DNA from: Candidatus Aminicenantota bacterium
Lineage (GTDB): Bacteria > Acidobacteriota > Aminicenantia > Aminicenantales > Aminicenantaceae
NCBI GenBank assembly: GCA_030607635.1
Contig: JAUWJP010000030.1
Location: 1-10,788, forward strand
Direction: 5' to 3'
Length of the DNA: 10,788 nucleotides
Below are positions 1 to 5,409 of the stretch, in pieces (position 1 is the stretch's first letter; each line of letters starts with the position of its first letter). The translations under genes were made by a program, and so were the position numbers. Below the pieces are notes generated by a model, which saw only the letters and a program-made list of their open reading frames with translations, was not told where the DNA came from and searched no databases.

Positions 1-666
1 CCACCCTGCAAAAAATTTGAAATTGTTGGCTATAATACCCCCTGTTATCAAGTTGGCGGGGATTATTATGATTTTATCGACATCGACCCTTCTCGCTTGG
101 GTATTGTTGTTGCTGATGTTTCCGGGAAAGGGGTTGGTGCTTCACTCCTTATGGCTTCATTAAGGGCAGCTCTTCAATCAGAGGTTCATGCTAAATACAA
201 TATAGAGGAAATGGCTGTTAAACTGAATGATTTTGTCCACCGCAGTTCTGCCCCAAATGGTTTTATAACTTTTTTCTTTTGCGAACTAAGTAAAGAAAGT
301 GGTGAGCTAAAATATATCAATGCTGGTCATAATCATCCCCTTATTATCGATAAAAAAGGTAAAATCACCCGTATGGAGAGCTCCGGCTTATGCTTGGGAA
401 TGTTTCCTTCTAGTACTTATGAAGTAAAAAAAGTCACAATAAACGATGGGGAAATGGCCGTTCTTTTTACAGATGGAATTACCGAAAGTCGGAACAAAGA
501 TAATAAAGAATTCGATGAAAAAGGACTCATAAAGCTGCTTCGAAAGCATCCTAAATTAAAGGCTTCTAAAATACTAAAAAAAGTTAATGAGGAACTCGAT
601 TCATTCACTGCTGGTGCTGATCGAATGGATGATATGACTCTGGTCATCATCCAGAGAACTTCTTAG
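1..666 (+). CDS. SpoIIE/RsbU-type PP2C Ser phosphatase, C-terminal part (5' end outside window)
   Basis: This is the catalytic domain of a SIGMB-type PP2C phosphatase, a metal-dependent phosphoserine phosphatase. Members typically dephosphorylate anti-sigma-antagonist (STAS) proteins or act as outputs of sensor modules. The frame is open from base 1, giving 221 codons before TAG. Visible motifs, counted from the first codon in the window, are GGDYYDF (19-25), ADVSGKGVGASLLMA (from 38), INAGHNHPL, LFTDGITESRN and the closing DDMTLVII. Together they supply the acidic metal-binding residues of the family, so the domain looks intact and active. No start codon is visible: the TTG at 97 lies inside the conserved core, between GGDYYDF and ADVSGKG, so it is not the true start. 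Any sensor domain (GAF, PAS, FHA or membrane segment) would lie upstream of the window. The next gene converges on it, so it ends its transcription unit here. I see no strong terminator between 667 and 719, only a weak 6-bp AT-rich hairpin (683-697). Confidence 0.93.
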   Translation, partial: PPCKKFEIVGYNTPCYQVGGDYYDFIDIDPSRLGIVVADVSGKGVGASLLMASLRAALQSEVHAKYNIEEMAVKLNDFVHRSSAPNGFITFFFCELSKESGELKYINAGHNHPLIIDKKGKITRMESSGLCLGMFPSSTYEVKKVTINDGEMAVLFTDGITESRNKDNKEFDEKGLIKLLRKHPKLKASKILKKVNEELDSFTAGADRMDDMTLVIIQRTS

Positions 667-717
667 CCCTTCCTTCCAGAAATAAAACCCAGTTTTAGAT
701 GATTAGTAGTGTCCTAT

Positions 718-734
718 CCTCAGACTTTTTTAGG
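718..734 (+). repeat. Left copy of imperfect inverted repeat flanking the cupredoxin-like gene
   Basis: CCTCAGACTTTTTTAGG on the plus strand matches the minus-strand reading of 1092-1108 (CCTCAGATTTTATGAGG) at 14 of 17 positions, counted by eye. The first seven bases are identical. It overlaps the TGA stop of the minus-strand gene at 720-722. With only 17 bp and a T-rich centre, chance is a real possibility. Confidence 0.35.
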
Positions 735-1067
735 TTTTTTGACGATAAATGGAGGATCGTCGGTCCAGATTACTTTATCAATACAAACGGCAACAGTAAA
801 GCTATAGTAACCAGGTTGTGCGTTTTTTGGAACCGTAGCTGGCGGAACTGGCGGAGCTGGTATGGGTTTTCCATCAACCGAACGGTAACGGCCTTTTACA
901 GGTGAGTTCCAGCCAATATGAATAGCAAAAGGACAGCAGTTTGTACATTCCCAGATGATAGTATCTCCAGGACAAACCCAAATTAAGGAATTGTCATAAG
1001 TAAAGTTCCCATCAGCATCCACAGTAATTCTAATAGTGTGTGTTGGTGGCTTTTTACCTTTATCCAT
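720..1067 (-). CDS. Small cysteine-rich cupredoxin-like protein, hypothetical
   Basis: The product is 115 residues from ATG 1067. That start is preferred over the upstream ATG at 1097 because AAAGGAGG lies 4 nt before it, whereas the upstream ATG has no ribosome binding site and its extra codons would run through that site. The pattern suggests a small beta-sandwich of the cupredoxin type: alternating hydrophobic strands, a CPGDTIIWECTNCCPF block (32-47) resembling the 'pGDtV.W.N' strand, and a C-terminal GYYSFTVAV strand (86-94). Five cysteines are present (32, 41, 44, 45, 95). His50 and Cys95 could be remnants of a type-1 copper site, but the second His and the Met of the usual C-x-H-x-M loop are absent, so classical blue-copper chemistry is doubtful. 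There is no signal peptide or membrane segment, so it is probably cytoplasmic. A Pro-rich loop (68-80) separates the halves. It converges on the phosphatase gene and lies 150 bp behind the kinase gene on the same strand. Function unknown; the fold assignment is inference. Confidence 0.7.
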   Translation of the reverse strand: MDKGKKPPTHTIRITVDADGNFTYDNSLIWVCPGDTIIWECTNCCPFAIHIGWNSPVKGRYRSVDGKPIPAPPVPPATVPKNAQPGYYSFTVAVCIDKVIWTDDPPFIVKKPKKV

Positions 1068-1071
1068 CTTC

Positions 1072-1079
1072 CCTCCTTT
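1072..1079 (-). promoter_or_regulatory. Shine-Dalgarno site deciding the start of the cupredoxin-like gene
   Basis: AAAGGAGG on the minus strand, 4 nt before ATG 1067. It is the strongest ribosome binding site in the window and argues against the in-frame ATG at 1097. Confidence 0.75.
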
Positions 1080-1089
1080 CCCTTCCTTT

Positions 1090-1110
1090 GTCCTCATAAA
1101 ATCTGAGGAC
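1090..1110 (-). repeat. 7-bp perfect stem-loop in the leader of the cupredoxin-like gene; right copy of the flanking repeat
   Basis: GTCCTCA (1090-1096) and TGAGGAC (1104-1110) form a perfect inverted repeat around a 7-nt loop, 23 bp upstream of the chosen start codon. It could be a protein-binding dyad or an mRNA hairpin just ahead of the Shine-Dalgarno site. The inner 17 bases (1092-1108) are the inverted partner of 718-734. I see no convincing -35/-10 pair nearby. Confidence 0.5.
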
Positions 1111-1137
1111 TAAGGTCGGTTTTTTAATTTAAAAGGT

Positions 1138-1157
1138 GGACTTGATAAACCAAGCCC
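1138..1157 (-). terminator. Candidate weak terminator hairpin after the 867-residue kinase gene
   Basis: Read on the minus strand, GGGCTTG and CAAGTCC pair (seven pairs, one G-U) around the 6-nt loop GTTTAT, about 60 bp beyond the kinase stop. The bases that follow are T-rich but interrupted (ACCTTTTAAATT), so termination would be inefficient if it occurs. It separates the kinase from the small downstream gene. Confidence 0.4.
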
Positions 1158-1217
1158 CTTCAATATAAATATGTAGGCTTCATGAATCAAATCCTCCACA
1201 GTTTCAAGCGATCTCTC

Positions 1218-3821
1218 TCATTCGACTAATTTTTGGTAACGAGAATCTGCCCGAAGTCCGGAAAGATCAGGATAATCACGAACTTCCTTGATGGAGCCAC
1301 CGCGCTCGATATATTCTTGAAGGGCTTGAATTGCCTGATCACGTTGATTGACAATTTCAAAGACCAGGACACAATCGAGAAGAATCGGGACATCATTTGG
1401 CGCCAGTCTTCGAGCCTTGGAAATTTCAGCCAGCGCATTTTTAGGGTCTCCTGACTTTGCATAGAAAACAGCCAGGCTTGACCGTAGCTGGGCATCTCCA
1501 GGGTTAATTTCCAGTTCTTTTTCAGCCAGTTGAATGGCATGTTGATATGCTTCTGGTGCTTTTTCTGAATATCCGGGCGTATAACGATAGCTATCAGCCA
1601 AATTCGCCCAAATTACATGGGTATCCTCTCCCACTCCCAGCTCAATCGCCTCTTCGTACATAGCCAAAGCATCGGCGTAGCGGCGCTGCATAAAATATAT
1701 CATACCCATATTAGAATAGGCATCTGAACTAGGTTTAATGGCTATGGATTTTTCGAATATAGCTTCTGCCTGGTCGTTTTGGTCCAATAGATAATAGACA
1801 GCGATCAGGTTATTATAACCGAGAACATTTTCTGTCATTAATTCAGTAGAACGGCGGTACATTTTTTCGGCCTCAACGTTACGACCGTAGATATAGTAAT
1901 AATAGCCTAATGTGCTGTACCCACGCCAGTAACTCGGCTTTAATTTAATGGCCTGTTTATACGTCTCCTCTGCTTTTTCCAGTCTCCCGAGGTTTTCATA
2001 GACCTCTGCTAATTCTTGCAGAGCGCCGAAGTTTACAGAATCATCTAACAATGCCTGCTGATATTCTTTAATAGCGTCCTCGTATTGGCCTGCTTCTCTA
2101 TAGATAATTCCGAGTATGACATGAACTGAGGCCAGACGGTCACTAATTTCAATTGCCTTGGTGCATGATGATCGGGCTTTTTCAAGCAGTTCAGAGTTTT
2201 TTGTCAGTTCGTACTTCAGCCAATAAACTTTCCCTAATCCTGCGTGAGCTAAGGCAAAGTGGGGATCTTGCTCGATCGCCCGCTTGAACAAGCTAAGTGC
2301 AGTCTCGAGGTTTTCCTCCTTCTCGTTGCGCTCCATGTAGCCAAGGCCCTGCAGGTAAGACTCGTAGGCTCTGGGTATTGTGGTGCCTCCGGAGGTCAAT
2401 ATGCTGTGGATTTGTGGCTCTAATTCTACGTCAAGCATCTCCACCAGTTTGAAGATGGCATCCTCCTGCAATGCGGAAATATTTGCGATATGATCAGTCA
2501 TAATCTGTGATTTCAGTTCACGCTGGGTTTTTGTATCAACCAGCTTTAAAGTCAAGCTAAACATGTCACCGATGCGCTTAAAGCTTCCCTTTACAGCCAG
2601 GGAAACTCTGAATATCCGCCCTGCTTCGCTGGGACTAGTGATTTCAAATTCACGCACATCTATAGAAGGCAGTACAAATAGCCGCCTTTGGAATTGTTCC
2701 AGTTGGGTGAGCTTGCTGGTCAGATTTTCCACCAATCCGTCACAAAAAGCCTGCTCGTCTGCATCGCCTCCCACGACGGTTAAGGGAAGAATCGCCAGGC
2801 TCTTCTCTGTGGGTATTATCTCAAAACCTAACCAGTTCTGCACAACCTTACGGGTTGAAGGCAAAACCAGCAAAAATACCAGGGCTAATATCACCGCTAC
2901 AAGCGGGAGGGCAATCCTGCGCATAAGCCTCGGGAAAAGACGGGGTAGGGTAGCTGTTGGGGTGGGATATGTAGCTGTTGCTGCGGCCATAGCAGTTTTT
3001 CCTGTTGTCATATCTCGATTTAAACGCTTCAGGTCTGCAATCAGGTCAGCGGAAGTCTGATACCGCTCGGTAGAGTCCTTCTCCAGGCATTTGTTCACGA
3101 TTGCCTCAAGCTCCAGAGGAACGCCGCTGCGCAAACTCGTAATGGGCTCGGGGCTTTTATTAAGGATGGAATGCAAAATCACCTGTTCGTGCACCCCTTT
3201 GAACGGAGTTTGCCCGGTAAGCATCTCATACAACACAACTCCCAGAGACCAGATATCTGTGCGGTGATCCAGAGGTTTTGCGCTAGCCTGTTCAGGAGAC
3301 ATGTAGGTCACTGTCCCCATAAAAGCTGCCGGCTTGGTGATTTCTGTTCCCCCAGCTATTTTGGCTATGCCAAAATCCATTATCTTGGCCTGGCCTTTGT
3401 CAGTCACCATTATATTGGAGCCTTTGATATCTCGATGAAAGACACCTTTCTCGTGAGCCTCTTGCAATCCCTGAGCAACCTGCATGCCGATATCCAGGAC
3501 TTCTTTCAGTCTCAGAGGAGCTGATCTGACCTTGTCATTCAAATTTTGACCTTTGATATAAGCCATGGCTATGAAGGTTTTTCCTTCGACTTCATCAATT
3601 TCGTAGATGGTACAGATGTTGGGGTGATCCAGTGCCGCCGCAGCCTGCGCCTCGCGCACAAAACGCGTTTTTTCCTCTGCTGCTTCCATGGATTGCGTTC
3701 TTATGAATTTTAAGGTGACAGTGCGTTTGAGTTTTGTATCCTCGGCCTTATAGACGACGCCCATGCCGCCTTCGCCGAGTTTTTCAATTATTTTGTAGTG
3801 GGAGATGGTTTGGCCGATCAT
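1218..3821 (-). CDS. Membrane-anchored eukaryotic-like Ser/Thr kinase with TolB-like and TPR domains
   Basis: A complete 867-residue PknB-type kinase. The cytoplasmic kinase domain (about 9-270) has the glycine loop GEGGMG (16-21), ATP lysine K38 in VTLKF, alpha-C glutamate E57, catalytic loop HRDIKGSN (129-136), DFG (149-151) and activation-segment GTVTYMSPEQ (169-178), so all catalytic residues are present. The loop reads K-G-S-N where bacterial kinases usually have K-P-x-N. A Thr/Ala/Pro-rich linker leads to one membrane span (about 303-320) preceded by Arg residues, which places the C-terminus outside. Residues about 340-470 resemble the TolB/FlgO-like 'LAILP...F.DGL.E.L' module found in TPR adenylate cyclases and kinases. 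Residues about 482-840 contain roughly eight or nine TPR units. The start is supported by the conserved HYKIIEKLGEGGMG; the ribosome binding site is weak (AAGG 12 nt upstream). It probably has its own promoter in the 108-bp gap behind aroM. The extracytoplasmic TPR array presumably senses a protein or ligand; substrates are unknown. Confidence 0.95.
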   Translation of the reverse strand: MIGQTISHYKIIEKLGEGGMGVVYKAEDTKLKRTVTLKFIRTQSMEAAEEKTRFVREAQAAAALDHPNICTIYEIDEVEGKTFIAMAYIKGQNLNDKVRSAPLRLKEVLDIGMQVAQGLQEAHEKGVFHRDIKGSNIMVTDKGQAKIMDFGIAKIAGGTEITKPAAFMGTVTYMSPEQASAKPLDHRTDIWSLGVVLYEMLTGQTPFKGVHEQVILHSILNKSPEPITSLRSGVPLELEAIVNKCLEKDSTERYQTSADLIADLKRLNRDMTTGKTAMAAATATYPTPTATLPRLFPRLMRRIALPLVAVILALVFLLVLPSTRKVVQNWLGFEIIPTEKSLAILPLTVVGGDADEQAFCDGLVENLTSKLTQLEQFQRRLFVLPSIDVREFEITSPSEAGRIFRVSLAVKGSFKRIGDMFSLTLKLVDTKTQRELKSQIMTDHIANISALQEDAIFKLVEMLDVELEPQIHSILTSGGTTIPRAYESYLQGLGYMERNEKEENLETALSLFKRAIEQDPHFALAHAGLGKVYWLKYELTKNSELLEKARSSCTKAIEISDRLASVHVILGIIYREAGQYEDAIKEYQQALLDDSVNFGALQELAEVYENLGRLEKAEETYKQAIKLKPSYWRGYSTLGYYYYIYGRNVEAEKMYRRSTELMTENVLGYNNLIAVYYLLDQNDQAEAIFEKSIAIKPSSDAYSNMGMIYFMQRRYADALAMYEEAIELGVGEDTHVIWANLADSYRYTPGYSEKAPEAYQHAIQLAEKELEINPGDAQLRSSLAVFYAKSGDPKNALAEISKARRLAPNDVPILLDCVLVFEIVNQRDQAIQALQEYIERGGSIKEVRDYPDLSGLRADSRYQKLVE

Positions 3822-3865
3822 TTTTTATTCTGACCTTAAGGTAATCTTACCCAACCCGATTATTC

Positions 3866-3884
3866 TAATAGGTGTACCCTATTA
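3866..3884. promoter_or_regulatory. 7-bp inverted repeat, candidate operator for the 867-residue kinase gene
   Basis: TAATAGG (3866-3872) and CCTATTA (3878-3884) are exact inverted copies separated by TGTAC. The element lies 45-63 bp before the kinase start and directly downstream of the predicted transcription start, which is where a repressor dyad or a 5' mRNA hairpin would sit. No regulator is assigned. Confidence 0.45.
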
Positions 3885-3892
3885 TGTAGATA

Positions 3893-3921
3893 AGCGTAAT
3901 ATAAAATGCTTTTCCTGTCAA
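3893..3921 (-). promoter_or_regulatory. Candidate sigma-70-type promoter of the 867-residue kinase gene
   Basis: On the minus strand a perfect TTGACA (3921-3916) is followed after 17 bp by TACGCT (3898-3893). The -10 box is poor, with three of six consensus bases. The predicted start is near 3886, leaving a leader of about 65 nt. It lies in the gap after the aroM stop, so the kinase need not depend on readthrough. Confidence 0.4.
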
Positions 3922-3929
3922 AGCTAAAA

Positions 3930-4598
3930 TTAAACGCGCTGATCGATGGCAAAAGCAAGAACAACTCTGGGCAAGAGGACAGGAGCGGACAATAATTTTT
4001 GCAGTGCCCTCTTATCCTTTATTTTATATCCAATGCAATCAAGGATTACTATTTCTACTTTTTTTCGAGAAAAATTTTGGGCTATTTCTTTCCAGCTTTT
4101 TCCCCTGGCATACGGAGATTTAACTTCCACAATAACTTTTTCTTTTTTCCACTTTTTTTTTGCCGCATCAATTTGACCTTCCAAGGGAACAACTACTCCA
4201 AGGCACTTGACATCTATTATACGAGTGATTAAAAACTTTAGAGCTTTAAAAGGGAAAATGACCAATGGGGAAAATTCTGTCTTTTGAAAGTCATGGGTGC
4301 AGAGGATTCCCACCATCTTCACCTTCATTTTCTTTTTCATTGAATCAATAGCCTCAGGTAGAAGAGAGCTTATTTTCTTCTCGCTAAGTTGAACCGAACT
4401 GCCTTTCCTTAAACGAGTGACTAACGGTATTTCCCCAGTTTTAGGCTTTAAGCGTCTAATTTCCTCAGGGTTGAGATCATCCAGCAATCCTTTTTCCAGA
4501 ACTTGTATTTGAGGAAGAAAATAGGGATTCATTTCAGGCACCACGTCTTCCCTGGGAGACTGGCCGATGGTGAGGAGTCCTACCTTGACTAAAGCCAT
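3930..4598 (-). CDS. aroM: AroM family protein
   Basis: The 222-residue protein has the AroM family hallmarks: N-terminal VGLLTIGQSPREDVVPEM (5-22), LVTRLRKG (59-66), GILCTHDF (97-104), a SPY segment (161-163) and LDCIGY (186-191). AroM is named from the E. coli aroL-yaiA-aroM locus and has no established reaction. The two conserved cysteines, C100 and C188, and the overall layout recall the two-cysteine Asp/Glu/hydantoin racemase superfamily; a racemase-like activity is inference. No signal peptide or membrane span is visible, so it should be cytosolic. The usual 'LLCTG.F' reads LCTHDF here, so the Gly after Cys-Thr is replaced by His. It starts 19 bp after the HTH-nucleotidyltransferase stop with no clear ribosome binding site, suggesting cotranscription and reliance on the upstream gene. 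The last codons and stop are echoed by a decayed copy at 5349-5408. Nothing around it suggests a shikimate-pathway role. Confidence 0.88.
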   Translation of the reverse strand: MALVKVGLLTIGQSPREDVVPEMNPYFLPQIQVLEKGLLDDLNPEEIRRLKPKTGEIPLVTRLRKGSSVQLSEKKISSLLPEAIDSMKKKMKVKMVGILCTHDFQKTEFSPLVIFPFKALKFLITRIIDVKCLGVVVPLEGQIDAAKKKWKKEKVIVEVKSPYARGKSWKEIAQNFSRKKVEIVILDCIGYKIKDKRALQKLLSAPVLLPRVVLAFAIDQRV

Positions 4599-4617
4599 AA
4601 CCGTGATTTATTTATGG

Positions 4618-5214
4618 TTAACCAACCTTCCTTGATTTAAGAATTCTTTTAATGTCACCTTCGTTCCCTACAAGAAAAATTTTAGGCTCTTTAAAAACCT
4701 GCTTCAAGAAATGGCTCTCCTTTTTCTTTAAAAGCTCCTTTTCATCGTAAACAATAAAATTTATCTCACGTCTCAGCGAATTTTTTGCAGGAGAAAGAAG
4801 CATAGAAGCTTCTTTAGAAGTGATATTTCCTACTAAGAGCAAATCTATATCGCTGGAAATATTTTCTTCTCCTTTGGCAAAGGAACCATAGATAAATGCG
4901 AGTTCAATCTTTTCTTTTTTTTTCTGTAAATAGTCTTTAAGGACATTTCCAAGAGCAACTGTCTTTAATATTATGGATTTCAATTCCTCGAAGATAGGAA
5001 AATCCCTTCTGCACCTGTAATATTTCCTATTGCCTCTAATTTGTTTTTCTACAAGACCAATTTTTACTAACCTCTCCACTTCTCTCTGAACCGCTCGAAT
5101 AGGCAAATTTGTGATAGTAGAAATTTCCCTCTGATAAAAGTCCCTTTCTAGGTCAAGAAGAAAAGTCTTAAGAATTATAACCCTTGCTTTTGATCCCAAT
5201 AGCTCTTCCAGCAT
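4618..5214 (-). CDS. Winged-helix DNA-binding / nucleotidyltransferase fusion protein
   Basis: The 198-residue protein joins an N-terminal winged helix (about 1-70; recognition region around TNLPIRAVQREVERLVKIGL, wing GNRKYYRCRR) to a Pol-beta-type nucleotidyltransferase domain (about 80-188). The catalytic signature is GSFAKGE (110-116) followed by SDIDLLLVG (121-129), with Asp122 and Asp124 as metal ligands. Glu150 in REINFIVYD may be the third carboxylate. This matches a widespread bacterial and archaeal family annotated as nucleotidyltransferase-domain regulators, related to the MNT antitoxin/AMPylating enzymes. The transferred nucleotide and target are unknown. The start is supported by AGGA 6 nt upstream and a strong promoter with tandem dyads immediately before it, so it is likely autoregulated. 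No HEPN toxin partner lies beside it: the neighbours are AroM (19 bp downstream) and DUF1177. It probably controls, or modifies a product of, the aroM/DUF1177 cluster (inference). Confidence 0.9.
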   Translation of the reverse strand: MLEELLGSKARVIILKTFLLDLERDFYQREISTITNLPIRAVQREVERLVKIGLVEKQIRGNRKYYRCRRDFPIFEELKSIILKTVALGNVLKDYLQKKKEKIELAFIYGSFAKGEENISSDIDLLLVGNITSKEASMLLSPAKNSLRREINFIVYDEKELLKKKESHFLKQVFKEPKIFLVGNEGDIKRILKSRKVG

Positions 5215-5225
5215 TTCTTTTCCTA

Positions 5226-5264
5226 TATATACAATATGTAGTCAATTATATACATTTTGTAGTC
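5226..5264. promoter_or_regulatory. Two tandem 18-bp operator-like repeats before the HTH-nucleotidyltransferase gene
   Basis: TATATACAATATGTAGTC (5226-5243) and TATATACATTTTGTAGTC (5247-5264) match at 16 of 18 positions and recur every 21 bp, about two helical turns. Each contains the dyad TACA-N3-TGTA (5230-5240 and 5251-5261), and the two differences fall in the N3 centre, as expected for a dimeric winged-helix site. The upstream copy fills the -35/-10 spacer and touches the -10 box; the other covers the predicted start point. Autorepression by the adjacent winged-helix protein is the simplest model. Confidence 0.75.
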
Positions 5265-5273
5265 GTTTGTAAA
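5245..5273 (-). promoter_or_regulatory. Strong sigma-70-type promoter of the HTH-nucleotidyltransferase-aroM unit
   Basis: On the minus strand TTTACA (5273-5268), a 17-bp spacer and a perfect TATAAT (5250-5245). The predicted start is near 5238, giving a leader of about 24 nt that includes the AGGA ribosome binding site (5224-5221). The spacer is one of the two tandem dyad elements. An AT-only 7-bp hairpin (5279-5296) lies just upstream, without a T-run that would make it a terminator. Confidence 0.75.
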
Positions 5274-5348
5274 GGCATGATTTTTCTAAAAAAATCTTCT
5301 TCATAAAGTCTAATATCTAACTAAATTAAGAGAAAAGATCAATTAAAA

Positions 5349-5408
5349 TTAAAAAAGTTGATAGATGGAAAATGCTAGAATGACACTTGGCAAAAGGATA
5401 AGGGATGA
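5349..5408 (-). pseudogene. Remnant of a second aroM 3' end
   Basis: Immediately after the DUF1177 stop, one minus-strand frame reads LILLPSVILAFSIYQLF then TAA. This aligns without gaps to the end of the intact AroM (VLLPRVVLAFAIDQRV then TAA), with 9 of 16 residues identical. At the DNA level 5341-5402 matches 3922-3983 at about 45 of 62 positions by eye with no indels, and the match includes the stop codon and a few bases beyond. There is no start codon or ribosome binding site in this frame, which is +1 relative to DUF1177, so it is not expected to be translated. It marks an earlier DUF1177-aroM junction whose aroM was lost except for the last 20 or so codons. Confidence 0.75.
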
Positions 5409-5409
5409 T

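Noticed and set aside
97..666. TTG at 97 as the start of the phosphatase
   Set aside because: The frame is open to base 1 and the essential GGDYYDF motif lies upstream of 97, so the gene begins outside the window.
683..697. TAAAAC-CCA-GTTTTA hairpin as terminator between the convergent genes
   Set aside because: The stem is six mostly A-T pairs with a 3-nt loop and lacks a T-run on either side, so it is too weak to call.
2563..3060. Plus-strand open frame of 165 codons
   Set aside because: It lies antisense to the TolB-like, membrane and linker part of the kinase. Its composition is atypical and it has no recognisable domain.
3930..4598. Shikimate-pathway role for AroM
   Set aside because: The name comes only from the E. 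coli locus. No aromatic biosynthesis gene is nearby.
3930..5214. HEPN-MNT toxin-antitoxin pair
   Set aside because: The gene next to the nucleotidyltransferase is clearly AroM. It has none of the HEPN features (short helical protein with an R-x4-6-H motif).
5279..5296. Hairpin GATTTTT-CTAA-AAAAATC as a terminator of the permease-DUF1177 operon
   Set aside because: The stem is almost all A-T and no T-run follows on either strand; it is more likely part of the AT-rich promoter region.
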